From: Paraburkholderia haematera
GTDB lineage: Bacteria; Pseudomonadota; Gammaproteobacteria; Burkholderiales; Burkholderiaceae
Length of the DNA: 35,423 bases
NCBI RefSeq assembly: GCF_905220975.1
Contig: NZ_CAJNBK010000044.1
Location: 1-35,423 of the forward strand
Direction of reading: 5' to 3'
Part shown: in pieces, positions 7,070 through 17,086 of the stretch
How the letters are laid out: every line of letters begins with the position of its first letter
Position numbering within the stretch: the first letter of the stretch is position 1
Position numbers and translations under genes: made by a program
The notes under the pieces: generated by a model
What the model was told of the DNA's origin: nothing
Databases searched by the model: none
What the model saw: only the letters and a program-made list of their open reading frames with translations

Positions 7070-10000
7070 TCACCGTATGAACGCAGGCTGTGTCTGCGCC
7101 GGGGTCAGCGGCGGCCGTGACGACTGTGGCGGCGGTGGCGGCGGCGGCAGGACAGGCAGCTTCGATGCCAATGCCTGGAACAGCCCCAGCAGACCACCCG
7201 TCGACGAGCCACCCAATGCGAGCGGATCGATCGGCGGCGGGGTGCCGCCCAGCAGCCCTCGCTGCACGACCTCGACCGCGCCGATGTCGTATGAGGCGCC
7301 CTGCGGCCTCGCCGTGCCGAAGATGTCATGATTCGGCGCACCGGACGCCGTGCCATGATTGAATGCCGGCGAAGAGGCCGTGATCGAGTAGTTGCCCAGC
7401 ACCGTGTTATAGCCGGCCATGCCCGACGTGAGCGCTTCGTTGAACAGCGACAGCGGACCGTACGTCATGTTGATCCAGTTGTTGCCTTCATCCGGCGTCG
7501 CCGACGGCAGCAGGCTGAACAGCGGGTTCGGAAGAACCGTATCCGCAATGCCCGGGGGCACTGTGATGCCGATTCCGCCCGCTTCCGGCGGCACGCGCGC
7601 ACCGTTGCAATACTGGTGCACCACCCCTGGATTCATATTGCTGTTGTTCGCCCCCGGGTAGTCGCCGGCATCGGTCAGGATCGAGTACTTCGGGCTCAAC
7701 GTCAGACCTGACATATGGTTGCTGGCTCCGGTGTCGCCGAACGCGCCGATGTCCCAATACACTGCGGTCGGATCGCAATAGCCCGTCGTCTTGCCTGCCT
7801 GATTGAGAGGCGGATTCAAACTAACCGCGTTCTGCAAGCCGGCGATATTCGGATTCTTTCCTCCCACGGTGATATAGAACGTGCGGTTCTGCCAGAACAC
7901 ATTATTGGTCAGCACCGGGTTCGAGAACGTCGTGCAGCTGGGCAGATTTGCCGGACACGCCACACTCTGATTAGTGAACGCGACCACGAAATTCGACGTG
8001 TGGCGCGCGGTCTCCAGCCCAGCCGGCTCGAACGTCGACGTCGTGATCGGCGGGCACGTCGTTTCCGATCCCACTGTCGTGCAGTTCGGCGGCCCGACGT
8101 TGGCCTGCGTGGCCGCGGACGTGTTGAACAGCACGCCAGCGGACGCCGTCGAGTCGTTGGAGACCACCGTGTTGTTGATGAATTTCACGGCCACCGCATC
8201 CTGCAGGGAAACACCGCCTCCCGCCCACCCGGCCACGTTGTTCGCGATGATGTTGTTGGTCACCAGAACGCCATACCACGCGCTCGCGTTGCTGGGGCTG
8301 CGCTGCACCTCCGTGCCGTTGACGTTCTGCAGTCGCAGGCCACCGCCCTTGCCGCTTTCCGCCGTGTTGCCGACAATCAGATTGCCATCAATCACGAGGC
8401 CCGGGCCAACGCCGTCCGAAAGCTCAGGTGCGCAATCGGTGTCCACCGTCGCGTTCTCGCAGAACGTGCCGTCAGGCGGTACGCCCTGGGCAATGATGCC
8501 GCCACCGTACGTGGGCAGCGTCGGATTGTTGCTCTGGTTGAACAACACCCAGTTGTGCGAGATGTCGCCGTTATAGCTGAACCCGAAGTGCGCGACACCG
8601 CCGCCGTCGCCGGCACTGATGTTGCCGCAGACCCAGTTGTAGTTGAAGTGATAGTAGTCCGCTCCCGTGCAGAAGGTCACGCCGCCCGCCGACGAAGGCG
8701 TATTCGAGTTGATTTCATCGCCGTACGAAGCATTCGAGGTCACCGCGTTGTTGTGAACGTTCACATGCTCGTTGAGCAGGAACGGCAACTCCGTCACGCC
8801 GTTCCCGGCGATAGTCGCTTCGGCGGTTTCGACCTGGCCTACCGTGATACCGCCTGTCAGCGTCCCCGCGTTGGAGAAGACGCGATTGTTCGAGACCTCC
8901 GTGTAATGGTTCCAGCCGTGCAGGTAGATCCCTCCGCCGCCTTGCGAGCTGTTGGTGAAGGACATGCCGTCAATCCGCGACGGATTGCACAGGAAGTTGC
9001 CCGGGTTGTTCGCGCAATCCGGCGGGTTCGGCTGCAGCAGGGTCGGGCCCGTGAGCGGCGTGCAAATGCCGTTCGCAGTGCAGTTCGGGTCAGCCTGCGT
9101 CACACCGTTCACCGTCACGTCCTTCACGCCCTTGGCGAGTACCGTAATGGCCGCACCTTCATACGCGCCCATCAGCGTCGGCTCGATCAGCAGTTCAGCC
9201 AGGTTGCCGTTGAGGTTGAAATCCCATCCGGAAGCCGGTTCGAACGGTATCGTATCCACCTTGCGCTGCATCGAAGGCGAACAGGAATACGTGCCGGTCG
9301 GGTCGTACGGATTGCTCGACGAGATGATGCCGCCGTTCAATGCGTCGCCGAACAGACAGCCAACCTGCCTGCGCCACGGGTCCATCTTGCCCGACGGGTG
9401 GGTGTTCGCGTTGACGGTCACCGCCGTCGCACCGACACCTTGCAGCCGGACCGGCTTCCACATCAGCAGCATTTCGTTATAGACGCCCGGACCGACGACG
9501 ATCATGTCGCCCGGGGTCGCCGTGTCGATCGCGGTCTGAATCGCGTTGCTCGTGGCGTTCTCGCCGTTCACGTAGGTTGGCGGCTTGCCGCCGACCGTGA
9601 CCGTGACCGTGTCGATCGAGCGCTTGCCGTTGGCCGCCGTGATGACAAGTTCACCGCAGTACGCAGGGTTCGACACGCCGCGCTGCTGGATCGTGCAGCT
9701 CGACTGCAAGGCGAGCTGGGCAGGCACCTGAATCTTGATCTGCGTATCGCTCCATGACTGAACGATTGCAGGTGCGCCGCCGATCGTGACGTTCTGGCAC
9801 GGGACGGGGAGACCTAGCAGGGTGCAGGCCGCAGGCTCGCTGCCAAACCCATAGTGGCGCTTGAGGAACTTCTGGTTGAACGGCGCTGTGGTCGCGGCCG
9901 GACCCGTGTACGCATGGTTCGGCACCTGCTGGTCGCCCTGAGCGTTGATTGTCAGCGTGCTGCCAAAATTGCGCACCCATGGTCCCGCGCCGCCGCCGAT

Positions 10001-13000
10001 CGCGTCGCCCGTTACGCTGGAGATCGCCGGTGTGGCATCCGGGTACGCGCAGTCCGGCTGGTTATAGCCCTCCGCGAAGGCCGAGACCGGCACCACTGGC
10101 GTATCCATGTACTGGGTCTGTCCAGGCATGAACGGAATCTCGTAACAGAACTGGCTGTACGCCGGGTTGAACAGAGGATCGCGAATCGTCTGGCCAGGAT
10201 GTGCCGGATCGGGCATGTCAGGATCGTTCATGCAGGCGACCATCATCGTCGGTGCATAGCCGGTCGGGTTCGGCGGGTTGACCTGCCAGGTCGAATAGTT
10301 CAAGCCGTTGAAGATGCCCCACTGATCGGAATACGTGCGAGCGACTTCATTGCCCGAAAAATCCTTCATCGAGATCGGCACGTTCGGCACTGCAAACTTC
10401 TCGCCGAATTGCGGCGAATACGGATCGAACTCCGACGAGAAGTCATCCAGCATGAAGCCCGTGTAGTGCGCGGACACGTGCGTCGAACTGAAGATCCAGA
10501 ACTTCGCGAGCACCGTCATCTGGTTCGTCAGCGTCACTTCCTTGCGGTCGCACAGGGGCCGTGAGGCACCTGCGAACGGCGCGACTTCCTGCACTTCCGG
10601 GAAAATGCTCATGTAATCGGGCACGATGCGTGTCTCACCGACGCACGGCCAGGACTCTTCGATGCTGCCCGTGTCGCCCTCGTTCCTCGGGTAGGTCGTC
10701 GATCCGAGATTCGTGGTCGGATTCTGCGCATTGTTCCGGTTATAGGTGCCGTTCACCGCAGCCTGGTCGGGCAGGATGAAGATGGCGCCGATACCGGCGA
10801 ACTGCTGTGTCACCGGTGCAATGTAGTTGTCGCCGATCAGGATGTTCTTGTCTTCCTCCTTCACCAGTTCATAGCCCGGCGGCACGATCACTTCAACCAC
10901 ATACTTGCCGGCAGGCAGCATCTGCGTACCGTCGCCCGAAGGATTCGCCACACAGACCGTGCAGTTCGTCGCGGTCGGCTTGCCGGTCGTCGTATTGCGG
11001 CCCGTCACGCTGGGGAATTTGTACATCCCGTCGTACGGCGCGGGCTGCAGCTGGTTGAACGCGTGCATGCCGTCGTAGCACTTGAACTGCGAATGCGCCG
11101 GCAACGCACGTTTTTGCGCGTCGAGCCATTGCGGGGTGTCCTTCAACGTGAAGAAGAACGGGTCGGTCGTCTCCTGTCCTGGGCAGTTCATGTTCGGCAC
11201 GCCGTCGGAACGGAAGCCCTGCGCCCAGTCATCCCAGCTAGCGGTCTTGGTCGTGTCCACCAGCTTCAGGCTGGTGGTGCCGTCCGCCGCGGTGCCCTCC
11301 TGATACAGGTTCACCGTGACGTTCGGCACGTTCGGCGTCCACTTCGTGTGGATCAGCAGCGTCGGATCGTCGAACGGCCGCGTCGATGCATAGATGACTT
11401 CGCCCCGGATGCCGCCGTTCTCATTCGCGCCGAACGGTGCCTTGCCGAACTCGATAAACGAACTCTGCCCGGAGAAGCCTTGCCAACCCATCGTGGTGAC
11501 CCACGGCGGATCGACTCTGCCCGTCGATGGAGCCGAGCCCGAACGGTCCTTGCAGTCCGCATCGTTGCAGTACACCGCCCCCGGCACCCGCAGGTTCGTC
11601 GGCAGGTGGGCCGTCGCGGATTCCAGCGTGTTGGCGTAGTTGGCTGCAATGGTCGAATTGCCGCCACCGGTTGTGCCGTCGGGCGGACCGCCCGCGTCAT
11701 AAACTACGTGTACGCCCGTCTGCTTGAAGCGCGTCTCGTCGGTGTCGACGACGTACCAGTTAAAGAGCGGGAACACTTCATTGAACGTCGCGTAGCCGTT
11801 CCCATCGGTAACATTGAAGTTCGAATAGCTGCCGTCGCGAAAGCGGATGTTGGTGGCAAGCAGCGGCAGCCCTGGGGTGTTCGCCCCAGAGACGCCGGTG
11901 CCGGTCGTGTCCATGAAGCTCCGGGTGTAGAGATTCGTCTGCCATTGGAGCACCGAAAGATCCCCGACGTCCGTGGTTTGGCCGTTCGCCAGTTGGACCG
12001 CGGTAGCCAGCCCATCCATGATCTGATCGTTCCATTGATCGAAGATCGTGATTCTGTACGTGCCCGAGGGCAGGCCGGTAAAGCTGAACGTCCCGTCGGC
12101 ATTGCACTTCGTGAAAGCAATATCTTCGCCGTCCGGATCGCCTACGCTAACGTAGCACTGCGTAAAACTCAGCGAGGTGCGCGAGCCTGCGCCGTAGAGA
12201 TTTTCGTTCGGCGGACGGCTGTAGTGCAGGTTCGTCACCCGGCCCTTGAGCCCGTTGTTGCACGTAGTACCTGCGCAGAAAATCGGCAGGCGGGCATTGA
12301 TGATCTTCGGATTGGCAAAGCCAACCGCCACGTGAAAGCCTGCCGGCCCGAACTCCTGGAAGTACGCCGGCCCACCCACCTTGATGAATGCGTCGTGGGC
12401 CTTCTGGCCGTCCAGCGTGTTGGTCTGCAACCATTCCTCGCCTCTGCCGATTCTGTCGGCCGCCGGCGTCGCGACGACGCCGTACCGGCCCGGCATCAGG
12501 TTGGCAATGATGGCCTGGCCGACAAGCGGCGACACCGTCTTGCCGTCCGACTCGTATTTCGGACACGTCGGGATCATGCCGACGATGCCGTCGGTCGACG
12601 TCGAAATCGGGCAGGCATTGAGCCCCGTGACCGGATCGATGGTCCCCTGCAGCGAATTGGACAGCGGCATGTTGAACATGTCGTAACTCATCTGTCCGGT
12701 CGCGTCGCCGGTTTGCCCCGCGTCGTCCCAGAGCTTGATTTCGAACCCGCCGAGTCCAGGCTCACGGGCCGAACCGAACGTGTCGGTCCCGCCGCTGACG
12801 TCCACCTCTCCGTTAAGCGGGGCGTCGTCCTCGAAAACGAACACCGAGACCTTCGCTGTCGGGAGCGGCGTTTCAGCCAGCAGCACGTTGACGGCGGGCC
12901 TGGCAGTCAGTCCGGCCGGGACCGGCGCGATCGGTGCGCCGCCCATCGTGTGGCCGCACTTGCCCGTGCCCGCTGCGAAATCCGCGCCGCCGGCACCGGA

Positions 13001-15406
13001 CGGGCAGTCCTTGGTGATATCGAACGGTCTCTGCGCCCCAGTGGGTTTGGCTGGATCGACGGGCTGCGGCAAGCCCGCACCATTCCCGAAGGTGTTGCCC
13101 GCATCGCCCGGCAAGACCGAGATGTAGTAGTGCTTCGTCGGATCGAGCGCCACCTGCCCGGGATCGACCGGCACCTGTTGCGCAGAGGTCGTGCGGCACA
13201 CACCGTTGCCGATGTCGCACACTGCCGGCAGGTGGGAGCCGCTCTTCGGGTCGTACACCGTCTGTCCTGCCTCGCACGCGACCGTGCCGACGCAGCCTGC
13301 CGCCACCACCGGCATATAGCTGGTGTGGAAGTTTGCGCCAAGACTCGGAACCGGCAGCGGCGGGCACGTCGACGGACGCGTTGACCCGGTCGTCTGGCAT
13401 GCAGGATCGATCTGGAACGTACGGTCTTCCTCGATGATCCAGCGATAGTCGGTCAGCTTGACTGGCGCCTTGCCCGGCAGCATGCTCGGCGCGTCCATCA
13501 CGTTGACGGTGAGTCCGCTGCCGCCCTTGAACGTCACGGTCACGGTCGCGGCAGCGCTCGACGTGTTCTGCGAATTCATTGCCGTGTATTTGAACGTCAC
13601 GCTGGCGGTCGCCGTGCTGCCCGCCGGCGGCGTCGTCGGTACCGCGATGAACGATCCGTCCGGATTCAGTGTGACGGTCCCGCCGGTCGCACTACCCGAA
13701 ATCGCCGCGGTGAGCTGCAACCCCTTTGGATCTGAGGCATAGGACAGCACGCCAGGCGCGCCGATCTGCAGGCGCGACGCGATGTTGCTCGTGTAACTGC
13801 CGTTGTTGGCCACCGGCGCACCGGACAGACAGCCGTTGGCGGCGCTGCAGGCCGACAGCGTAACCGTCGCCGAAACCGCAGGGTTACCGTTCGCCTGATA
13901 CACAAAGCTGTCCGACGTCGTGCCGGCATTCGGCACATAGACGAACGTGCCGTCCGGGTTCAGCGTGAGCGCACCGCCGGTGGTCGTGGTCTTGACCTCG
14001 ACACCGTAGACATTGACGTCCTTGGCTTTCACACCCTTGGCCGGGTCCGACACGGTCAACGTGGTGCCCGGGACAAAGAAGTAGTTAGCGGCATTGGCGA
14101 TCGCATTCTGATTGGCGGCCGCTGCCGTCGGCAGCACGCCGCCATTGACGGCGACGTAAGCCTGCATGCCGCCGTCACGTTGATTGTTGGTCGACAGGCT
14201 CAGTTCGCGGTCGAACACCGGCAGCGCCGTTGCGCCGGTCGCCGGCGCGTTGACCATCACGTCGTAAACTTTGCCGGCTGCCAGAAACACTTCCGACTGC
14301 ACTCGCGGCGCGCCCGGCAGCACATTGCCGTCCTCGGCGATCAGCGAAAAACCGGACACCGCGGGATTGCCGGTTTGCGTACCGACTACCGACGGAACGT
14401 GCATCCGCAGGCCGGCGTTCACGAAGCGCAGGAGCACCTGGCCCGTTGCGGCAGGCGCCGTCACGGGAAACGACGACGCGCCGGGATTAGTCCGGTCGAA
14501 GGCGACGCCATTGATCAGGTAGTAGCGCGGATCGTAGTTCACCGTCGGCGGATAGCAGGTGCCAAATGCCGTCGATTTCGAATCGCCGCAGCCGCCGGGC
14601 TGACCCGACCACGCCGCGGTTTCGCTAAAGCCCGTGGTCGTCACCGCCGCTGCGACAGCGGAGTTTTGCAGCGGATCGATTTCGCTCAGCACGAGCGGCA
14701 CATCGGCGTCATAGCAGATAGCCGGATTCGTATAAGCCTGATACGCCTGCGATGCCACCGGGCAAGACACCGTGCCACCGACCGGGGCCTTCACCACCAG
14801 CACGCCGTAAAGGCCCATCGGCCCCTGAATCGACGGATGCGTTCCCGACTCGATCAGATAGGTGCCAGGGTTGAGGTTGCTCCACGTGAGCGCCGTTGTT
14901 TTGGCGGTCGCCACCTCGGTCGCGAACGACTGGACCCGCGGTGCTTGCGCGGGCGGCGTGAACGACGCGCCGGTTGCGCTGGTCGCAATCGGCCAGCTGA
15001 CCGCGGTTTGCGTCGGATGCGGCGGACTCGGCATCGTCGTCGCCGTCGTCCCCAAACCGCCACCCAACTGCCCCACGATCACGAGCGAGGTCGGCACGGC
15101 GCCCGGCAGGCTATTGGTGAGATTGATCGTCAGTGATCCTGGCGGCACGGTGATCACCACCGGCGACCAGCTCGCACCGGCGTGCGGGTTCGACGCCGCA
15201 CAGGTGGCGGGCGCCACGGCAGCCGCCGAGCAGTTGTAGCCCCACATCGGCACAGCCTGTCCGTCCGGCAACGTAGCCATGCTGGCCTTCGCTGTCAGAT
15301 TGACGACTTGAGCGAAAGTTACCCCACTGGCCGTCAGCAGAATGGACGCCGCGACACCTGCCTTGAGCAAGTCGAAGAGCGTCGCCCTAAACTTGTTGGA
15401 TCTCAT
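7070..15406 (-). CDS. giant secreted cupredoxin/beta-helix protein (2778 residues)
   Basis: Intact frame with a GGGGAGA ribosome site and a signal peptide ending near TFA32. Approximate layout: residues 35-450 have multicopper-oxidase-type cupredoxin domains (MWGYNC near the start, GTYLIESGTHPSIQGPMGLYGVLVV, LLRFVNAGLRMH, then AEDGNVLPGAP). About 455-630 are two Ig/VCBS-like modules with LNPDGTFVYVP and LNPDGSFIAVP. About 850-1530 are Cna-B/SdrD-like modules (FTGLPSGTYRITIFD, PAGKYVVEVIVPPGYEL). About 1790-1935 is a TIG/IPT domain. About 1955-2640 is a right-handed beta-helix beginning AIQTAIDTATPGDMIVVGPG. Near 2707 is the DIGAVE motif common after such helices, then a proline-rich tail. The cupredoxin part has none of the HxH or HCH copper motifs. 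It follows the second oxidase by 17 bases. Probably a secreted scaffold or matrix protein; function unknown. Confidence 0.85.
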   Translation of the reverse strand: MRSNKFRATLFDLLKAGVAASILLTASGVTFAQVVNLTAKASMATLPDGQAVPMWGYNCSAAAVAPATCAASNPHAGASWSPVVITVPPGSLTINLTNSLPGAVPTSLVIVGQLGGGLGTTATTMPSPPHPTQTAVSWPIATSATGASFTPPAQAPRVQSFATEVATAKTTALTWSNLNPGTYLIESGTHPSIQGPMGLYGVLVVKAPVGGTVSCPVASQAYQAYTNPAICYDADVPLVLSEIDPLQNSAVAAAVTTTGFSETAAWSGQPGGCGDSKSTAFGTCYPPTVNYDPRYYLINGVAFDRTNPGASSFPVTAPAATGQVLLRFVNAGLRMHVPSVVGTQTGNPAVSGFSLIAEDGNVLPGAPRVQSEVFLAAGKVYDVMVNAPATGATALPVFDRELSLSTNNQRDGGMQAYVAVNGGVLPTAAAANQNAIANAANYFFVPGTTLTVSDPAKGVKAKDVNVYGVEVKTTTTGGALTLNPDGTFVYVPNAGTTSDSFVYQANGNPAVSATVTLSACSAANGCLSGAPVANNGSYTSNIASRLQIGAPGVLSYASDPKGLQLTAAISGSATGGTVTLNPDGSFIAVPTTPPAGSTATASVTFKYTAMNSQNTSSAAATVTVTFKGGSGLTVNVMDAPSMLPGKAPVKLTDYRWIIEEDRTFQIDPACQTTGSTRPSTCPPLPVPSLGANFHTSYMPVVAAGCVGTVACEAGQTVYDPKSGSHLPAVCDIGNGVCRTTSAQQVPVDPGQVALDPTKHYYISVLPGDAGNTFGNGAGLPQPVDPAKPTGAQRPFDITKDCPSGAGGADFAAGTGKCGHTMGGAPIAPVPAGLTARPAVNVLLAETPLPTAKVSVFVFEDDAPLNGEVDVSGGTDTFGSAREPGLGGFEIKLWDDAGQTGDATGQMSYDMFNMPLSNSLQGTIDPVTGLNACPISTSTDGIVGMIPTCPKYESDGKTVSPLVGQAIIANLMPGRYGVVATPAADRIGRGEEWLQTNTLDGQKAHDAFIKVGGPAYFQEFGPAGFHVAVGFANPKIINARLPIFCAGTTCNNGLKGRVTNLHYSRPPNENLYGAGSRTSLSFTQCYVSVGDPDGEDIAFTKCNADGTFSFTGLPSGTYRITIFDQWNDQIMDGLATAVQLANGQTTDVGDLSVLQWQTNLYTRSFMDTTGTGVSGANTPGLPLLATNIRFRDGSYSNFNVTDGNGYATFNEVFPLFNWYVVDTDETRFKQTGVHVVYDAGGPPDGTTGGGNSTIAANYANTLESATAHLPTNLRVPGAVYCNDADCKDRSGSAPSTGRVDPPWVTTMGWQGFSGQSSFIEFGKAPFGANENGGIRGEVIYASTRPFDDPTLLIHTKWTPNVPNVTVNLYQEGTAADGTTSLKLVDTTKTASWDDWAQGFRSDGVPNMNCPGQETTDPFFFTLKDTPQWLDAQKRALPAHSQFKCYDGMHAFNQLQPAPYDGMYKFPSVTGRNTTTGKPTATNCTVCVANPSGDGTQMLPAGKYVVEVIVPPGYELVKEEDKNILIGDNYIAPVTQQFAGIGAIFILPDQAAVNGTYNRNNAQNPTTNLGSTTYPRNEGDTGSIEESWPCVGETRIVPDYMSIFPEVQEVAPFAGASRPLCDRKEVTLTNQMTVLAKFWIFSSTHVSAHYTGFMLDDFSSEFDPYSPQFGEKFAVPNVPISMKDFSGNEVARTYSDQWGIFNGLNYSTWQVNPPNPTGYAPTMMVACMNDPDMPDPAHPGQTIRDPLFNPAYSQFCYEIPFMPGQTQYMDTPVVPVSAFAEGYNQPDCAYPDATPAISSVTGDAIGGGAGPWVRNFGSTLTINAQGDQQVPNHAYTGPAATTAPFNQKFLKRHYGFGSEPAACTLLGLPVPCQNVTIGGAPAIVQSWSDTQIKIQVPAQLALQSSCTIQQRGVSNPAYCGELVITAANGKRSIDTVTVTVGGKPPTYVNGENATSNAIQTAIDTATPGDMIVVGPGVYNEMLLMWKPVRLQGVGATAVTVNANTHPSGKMDPWRRQVGCLFGDALNGGIISSSNPYDPTGTYSCSPSMQRKVDTIPFEPASGWDFNLNGNLAELLIEPTLMGAYEGAAITVLAKGVKDVTVNGVTQADPNCTANGICTPLTGPTLLQPNPPDCANNPGNFLCNPSRIDGMSFTNSSQGGGGIYLHGWNHYTEVSNNRVFSNAGTLTGGITVGQVETAEATIAGNGVTELPFLLNEHVNVHNNAVTSNASYGDEINSNTPSSAGGVTFCTGADYYHFNYNWVCGNISAGDGGGVAHFGFSYNGDISHNWVLFNQSNNPTLPTYGGGIIAQGVPPDGTFCENATVDTDCAPELSDGVGPGLVIDGNLIVGNTAESGKGGGLRLQNVNGTEVQRSPSNASAWYGVLVTNNIIANNVAGWAGGGVSLQDAVAVKFINNTVVSNDSTASAGVLFNTSAATQANVGPPNCTTVGSETTCPPITTSTFEPAGLETARHTSNFVVAFTNQSVACPANLPSCTTFSNPVLTNNVFWQNRTFYITVGGKNPNIAGLQNAVSLNPPLNQAGKTTGYCDPTAVYWDIGAFGDTGASNHMSGLTLSPKYSILTDAGDYPGANNSNMNPGVVHQYCNGARVPPEAGGIGITVPPGIADTVLPNPLFSLLPSATPDEGNNWINMTYGPLSLFNEALTSGMAGYNTVLGNYSITASSPAFNHGTASGAPNHDIFGTARPQGASYDIGAVEVVQRGLLGGTPPPIDPLALGGSSTGGLLGLFQALASKLPVLPPPPPPPQSSRPPLTPAQTQPAFIR

Positions 15407-15423
15407 CGCGTTTCTCCCCGCCT

Positions 15424-17076
15424 CTAATTGGATTCGTCGATCAGGAATGCTTGAGGATCGACGAGCATCATCATCATCATTCCGCCTGGGAAGATGTTGT
15501 TCGTAGTGATCTCGCGCTCGTTATGCGAGTGCCACATGAATGCAAAGCCCGCTTCGGTTGCCGGTGGGTTCAGGTCCGTCCCGCTCGGCGGCGTCGTCCC
15601 GGTGGGCGACGTGGCGCGTATGGTCGCGTCAGGCCCGAGATAAGGACTGCCTCCAAACCAGAAGCCGTTGGTCAACACATGCGAGTCCGGCAGCGTCACC
15701 GGCCCGCCGCTACCGACGCTGCCGAACGGATGCGTTTCGAGCGCCTTGCCGTGATCGGCGCACCACTCGTAATAGTTCGGCGCGTGCGGGTCGGCCGTGT
15801 AATAGCCGTTCGCGTCCGGGGTGCAGACAACCGGCGTGCCGAGGTACGCCGCGAATTGCGGAGCGGTGTCGGTGTACACGTCCCCAGGCTTATGCCCATA
15901 GACGTCCCAGTTCAGGCCCCTGCCCGTCCAGTAGAAAATGCCGTCCATCGCCAGACCCGGCGTCGTGGTCGTCGTGAACAGCAGCGGTCCGGCCACCTTG
16001 GTCGGGTCCGTCCTGCTCAGGATCATGTTTCCATCGCGCGCCAGCACCCGCACGTGATTGCCGTGCTCGTGGAACGGATGCTGCCAGCGGCCGGTGCCGA
16101 TGATCCGCAACAGGACCAGTTCACCCGGGTGCATGTGCGGATTGCCGTTGTAGGGCTGATGCGGATACTGCACCGCGTAGTTCGGGTCCATGTCGTCCGG
16201 CATCGAGCGGCCGTTGACCATGAAATACGCCGGGTGGTACGGCTCCGTCGCGACATCCATGCAGCCGGTTGGCTGCGTACAGGTGTTCGCCGCCTGCTGT
16301 TCCGCCTGCGCATGGATGCGCGGATCCATTTCGGAGAACTGAAAAAGATACTCACGATCGTAACAGGCCGCGCTGTGGTTATAAGCTGCGCCGGCATTGC
16401 GGAAGTCCGTTTGCCCATCCAGCAGTGTCGCCGCGACTGCGCGACAACCAGCAGGCACAGCAACCGTGCCGGGTGCGGAGGTCGGCAAAACGATGATCGC
16501 GCCGAACATGCCCATCTCGATCTGCAGATCGCCCTGCGTGCCGCTGTAGTAAGCATGCGTGCCAGGCGTCGCCGCGACGAAGCTATACGTTACCGTGCTG
16601 CCGTGCGCAGCCTCGCGAGTCAGCAATCCCGGCGAGCCGGTGAGCGCGGCAGGACAGGTTCCGTCAGGGTTCAGCACTGCGGCGCAAACCTGGAATCCGG
16701 GAAAGAGGATCGACGTGTTGCCCGCCGCCGCAGGCAGGTTATTGGTAAGCGTCACCGTGACGACGTCGCCCTGCTTCACGATCAGCGTCGGTCCGGGAAT
16801 CTGCATGCTCTGACAGTTCGCGCCCGCGATCGTGGACGGCGAAAAGCCGGCCGGCGCCGTGCGGCATCCATAGCCCCACGAATAAATGCTCGCGCCGTCG
16901 GGCTGGGTGATGCGGTTCGCCTCGGCACTCAGGTCGAAGTGCGTCCCCGTGATGCCGGGCGCGGCGGCTTGCGCGTGCAGGCAGACGAGCGCGGCGAGCA
17001 TCGCCGCGCCGACTCGCGCGAGCCGTCCAAGCTGCGCGAGCGCCCCGCGCCATGTGTAGTGAGTAATGTGGGCCAC
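15424..17076 (-). CDS. multicopper-oxidase-fold protein B (C-terminal half-site only)
   Basis: The 550-residue protein starts at GTG 17076, chosen because AGGAGAAG sits just upstream and directly after the previous stop; the upstream ATG at 17121 overlaps that gene. A signal peptide ends near AQAAA. The N-terminal cupredoxin domain keeps the family frame (SWGYGC, IPGPTLIVKQGDVVTVTLTN, GMFGAIIVL), but the usual HWHG and HSH sites are replaced (TSILFPGF, YYSG). The C-terminal domain has HPFHEHG (residues 333-339) and HSH (516-518); the Cys of the usual HCH is Ser517, so no type 1 copper site is expected here. These His pairs are what a trinuclear copper centre needs from one side. Many cysteines suggest disulfides outside the cytoplasm. 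It could form a complex with the product of 17087-18652. Confidence 0.85.
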   Translation of the reverse strand: MAHITHYTWRGALAQLGRLARVGAAMLAALVCLHAQAAAPGITGTHFDLSAEANRITQPDGASIYSWGYGCRTAPAGFSPSTIAGANCQSMQIPGPTLIVKQGDVVTVTLTNNLPAAAGNTSILFPGFQVCAAVLNPDGTCPAALTGSPGLLTREAAHGSTVTYSFVAATPGTHAYYSGTQGDLQIEMGMFGAIIVLPTSAPGTVAVPAGCRAVAATLLDGQTDFRNAGAAYNHSAACYDREYLFQFSEMDPRIHAQAEQQAANTCTQPTGCMDVATEPYHPAYFMVNGRSMPDDMDPNYAVQYPHQPYNGNPHMHPGELVLLRIIGTGRWQHPFHEHGNHVRVLARDGNMILSRTDPTKVAGPLLFTTTTTPGLAMDGIFYWTGRGLNWDVYGHKPGDVYTDTAPQFAAYLGTPVVCTPDANGYYTADPHAPNYYEWCADHGKALETHPFGSVGSGGPVTLPDSHVLTNGFWFGGSPYLGPDATIRATSPTGTTPPSGTDLNPPATEAGFAFMWHSHNEREITTNNIFPGGMMMMMLVDPQAFLIDESN

Positions 17077-17086
17077 GGCTCTTCTC

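Noticed and set aside
7715..9757. 680-codon open frame on the plus strand
   Set aside because: Shadow of the beta-helix region of the giant gene with the same Arg-rich bias.
11063..13384. 773-codon open frame on the plus strand
   Set aside because: Antisense to the giant gene; Arg/Val/Ala-rich composition typical of a high-GC shadow, no ribosome site, no recognisable domain.
7070..15406. Giant gene as a pseudogene because copper motifs are lost
   Set aside because: The frame is intact for 2778 codons with signal peptide, ribosome site and coherent domains, so it is not decaying.
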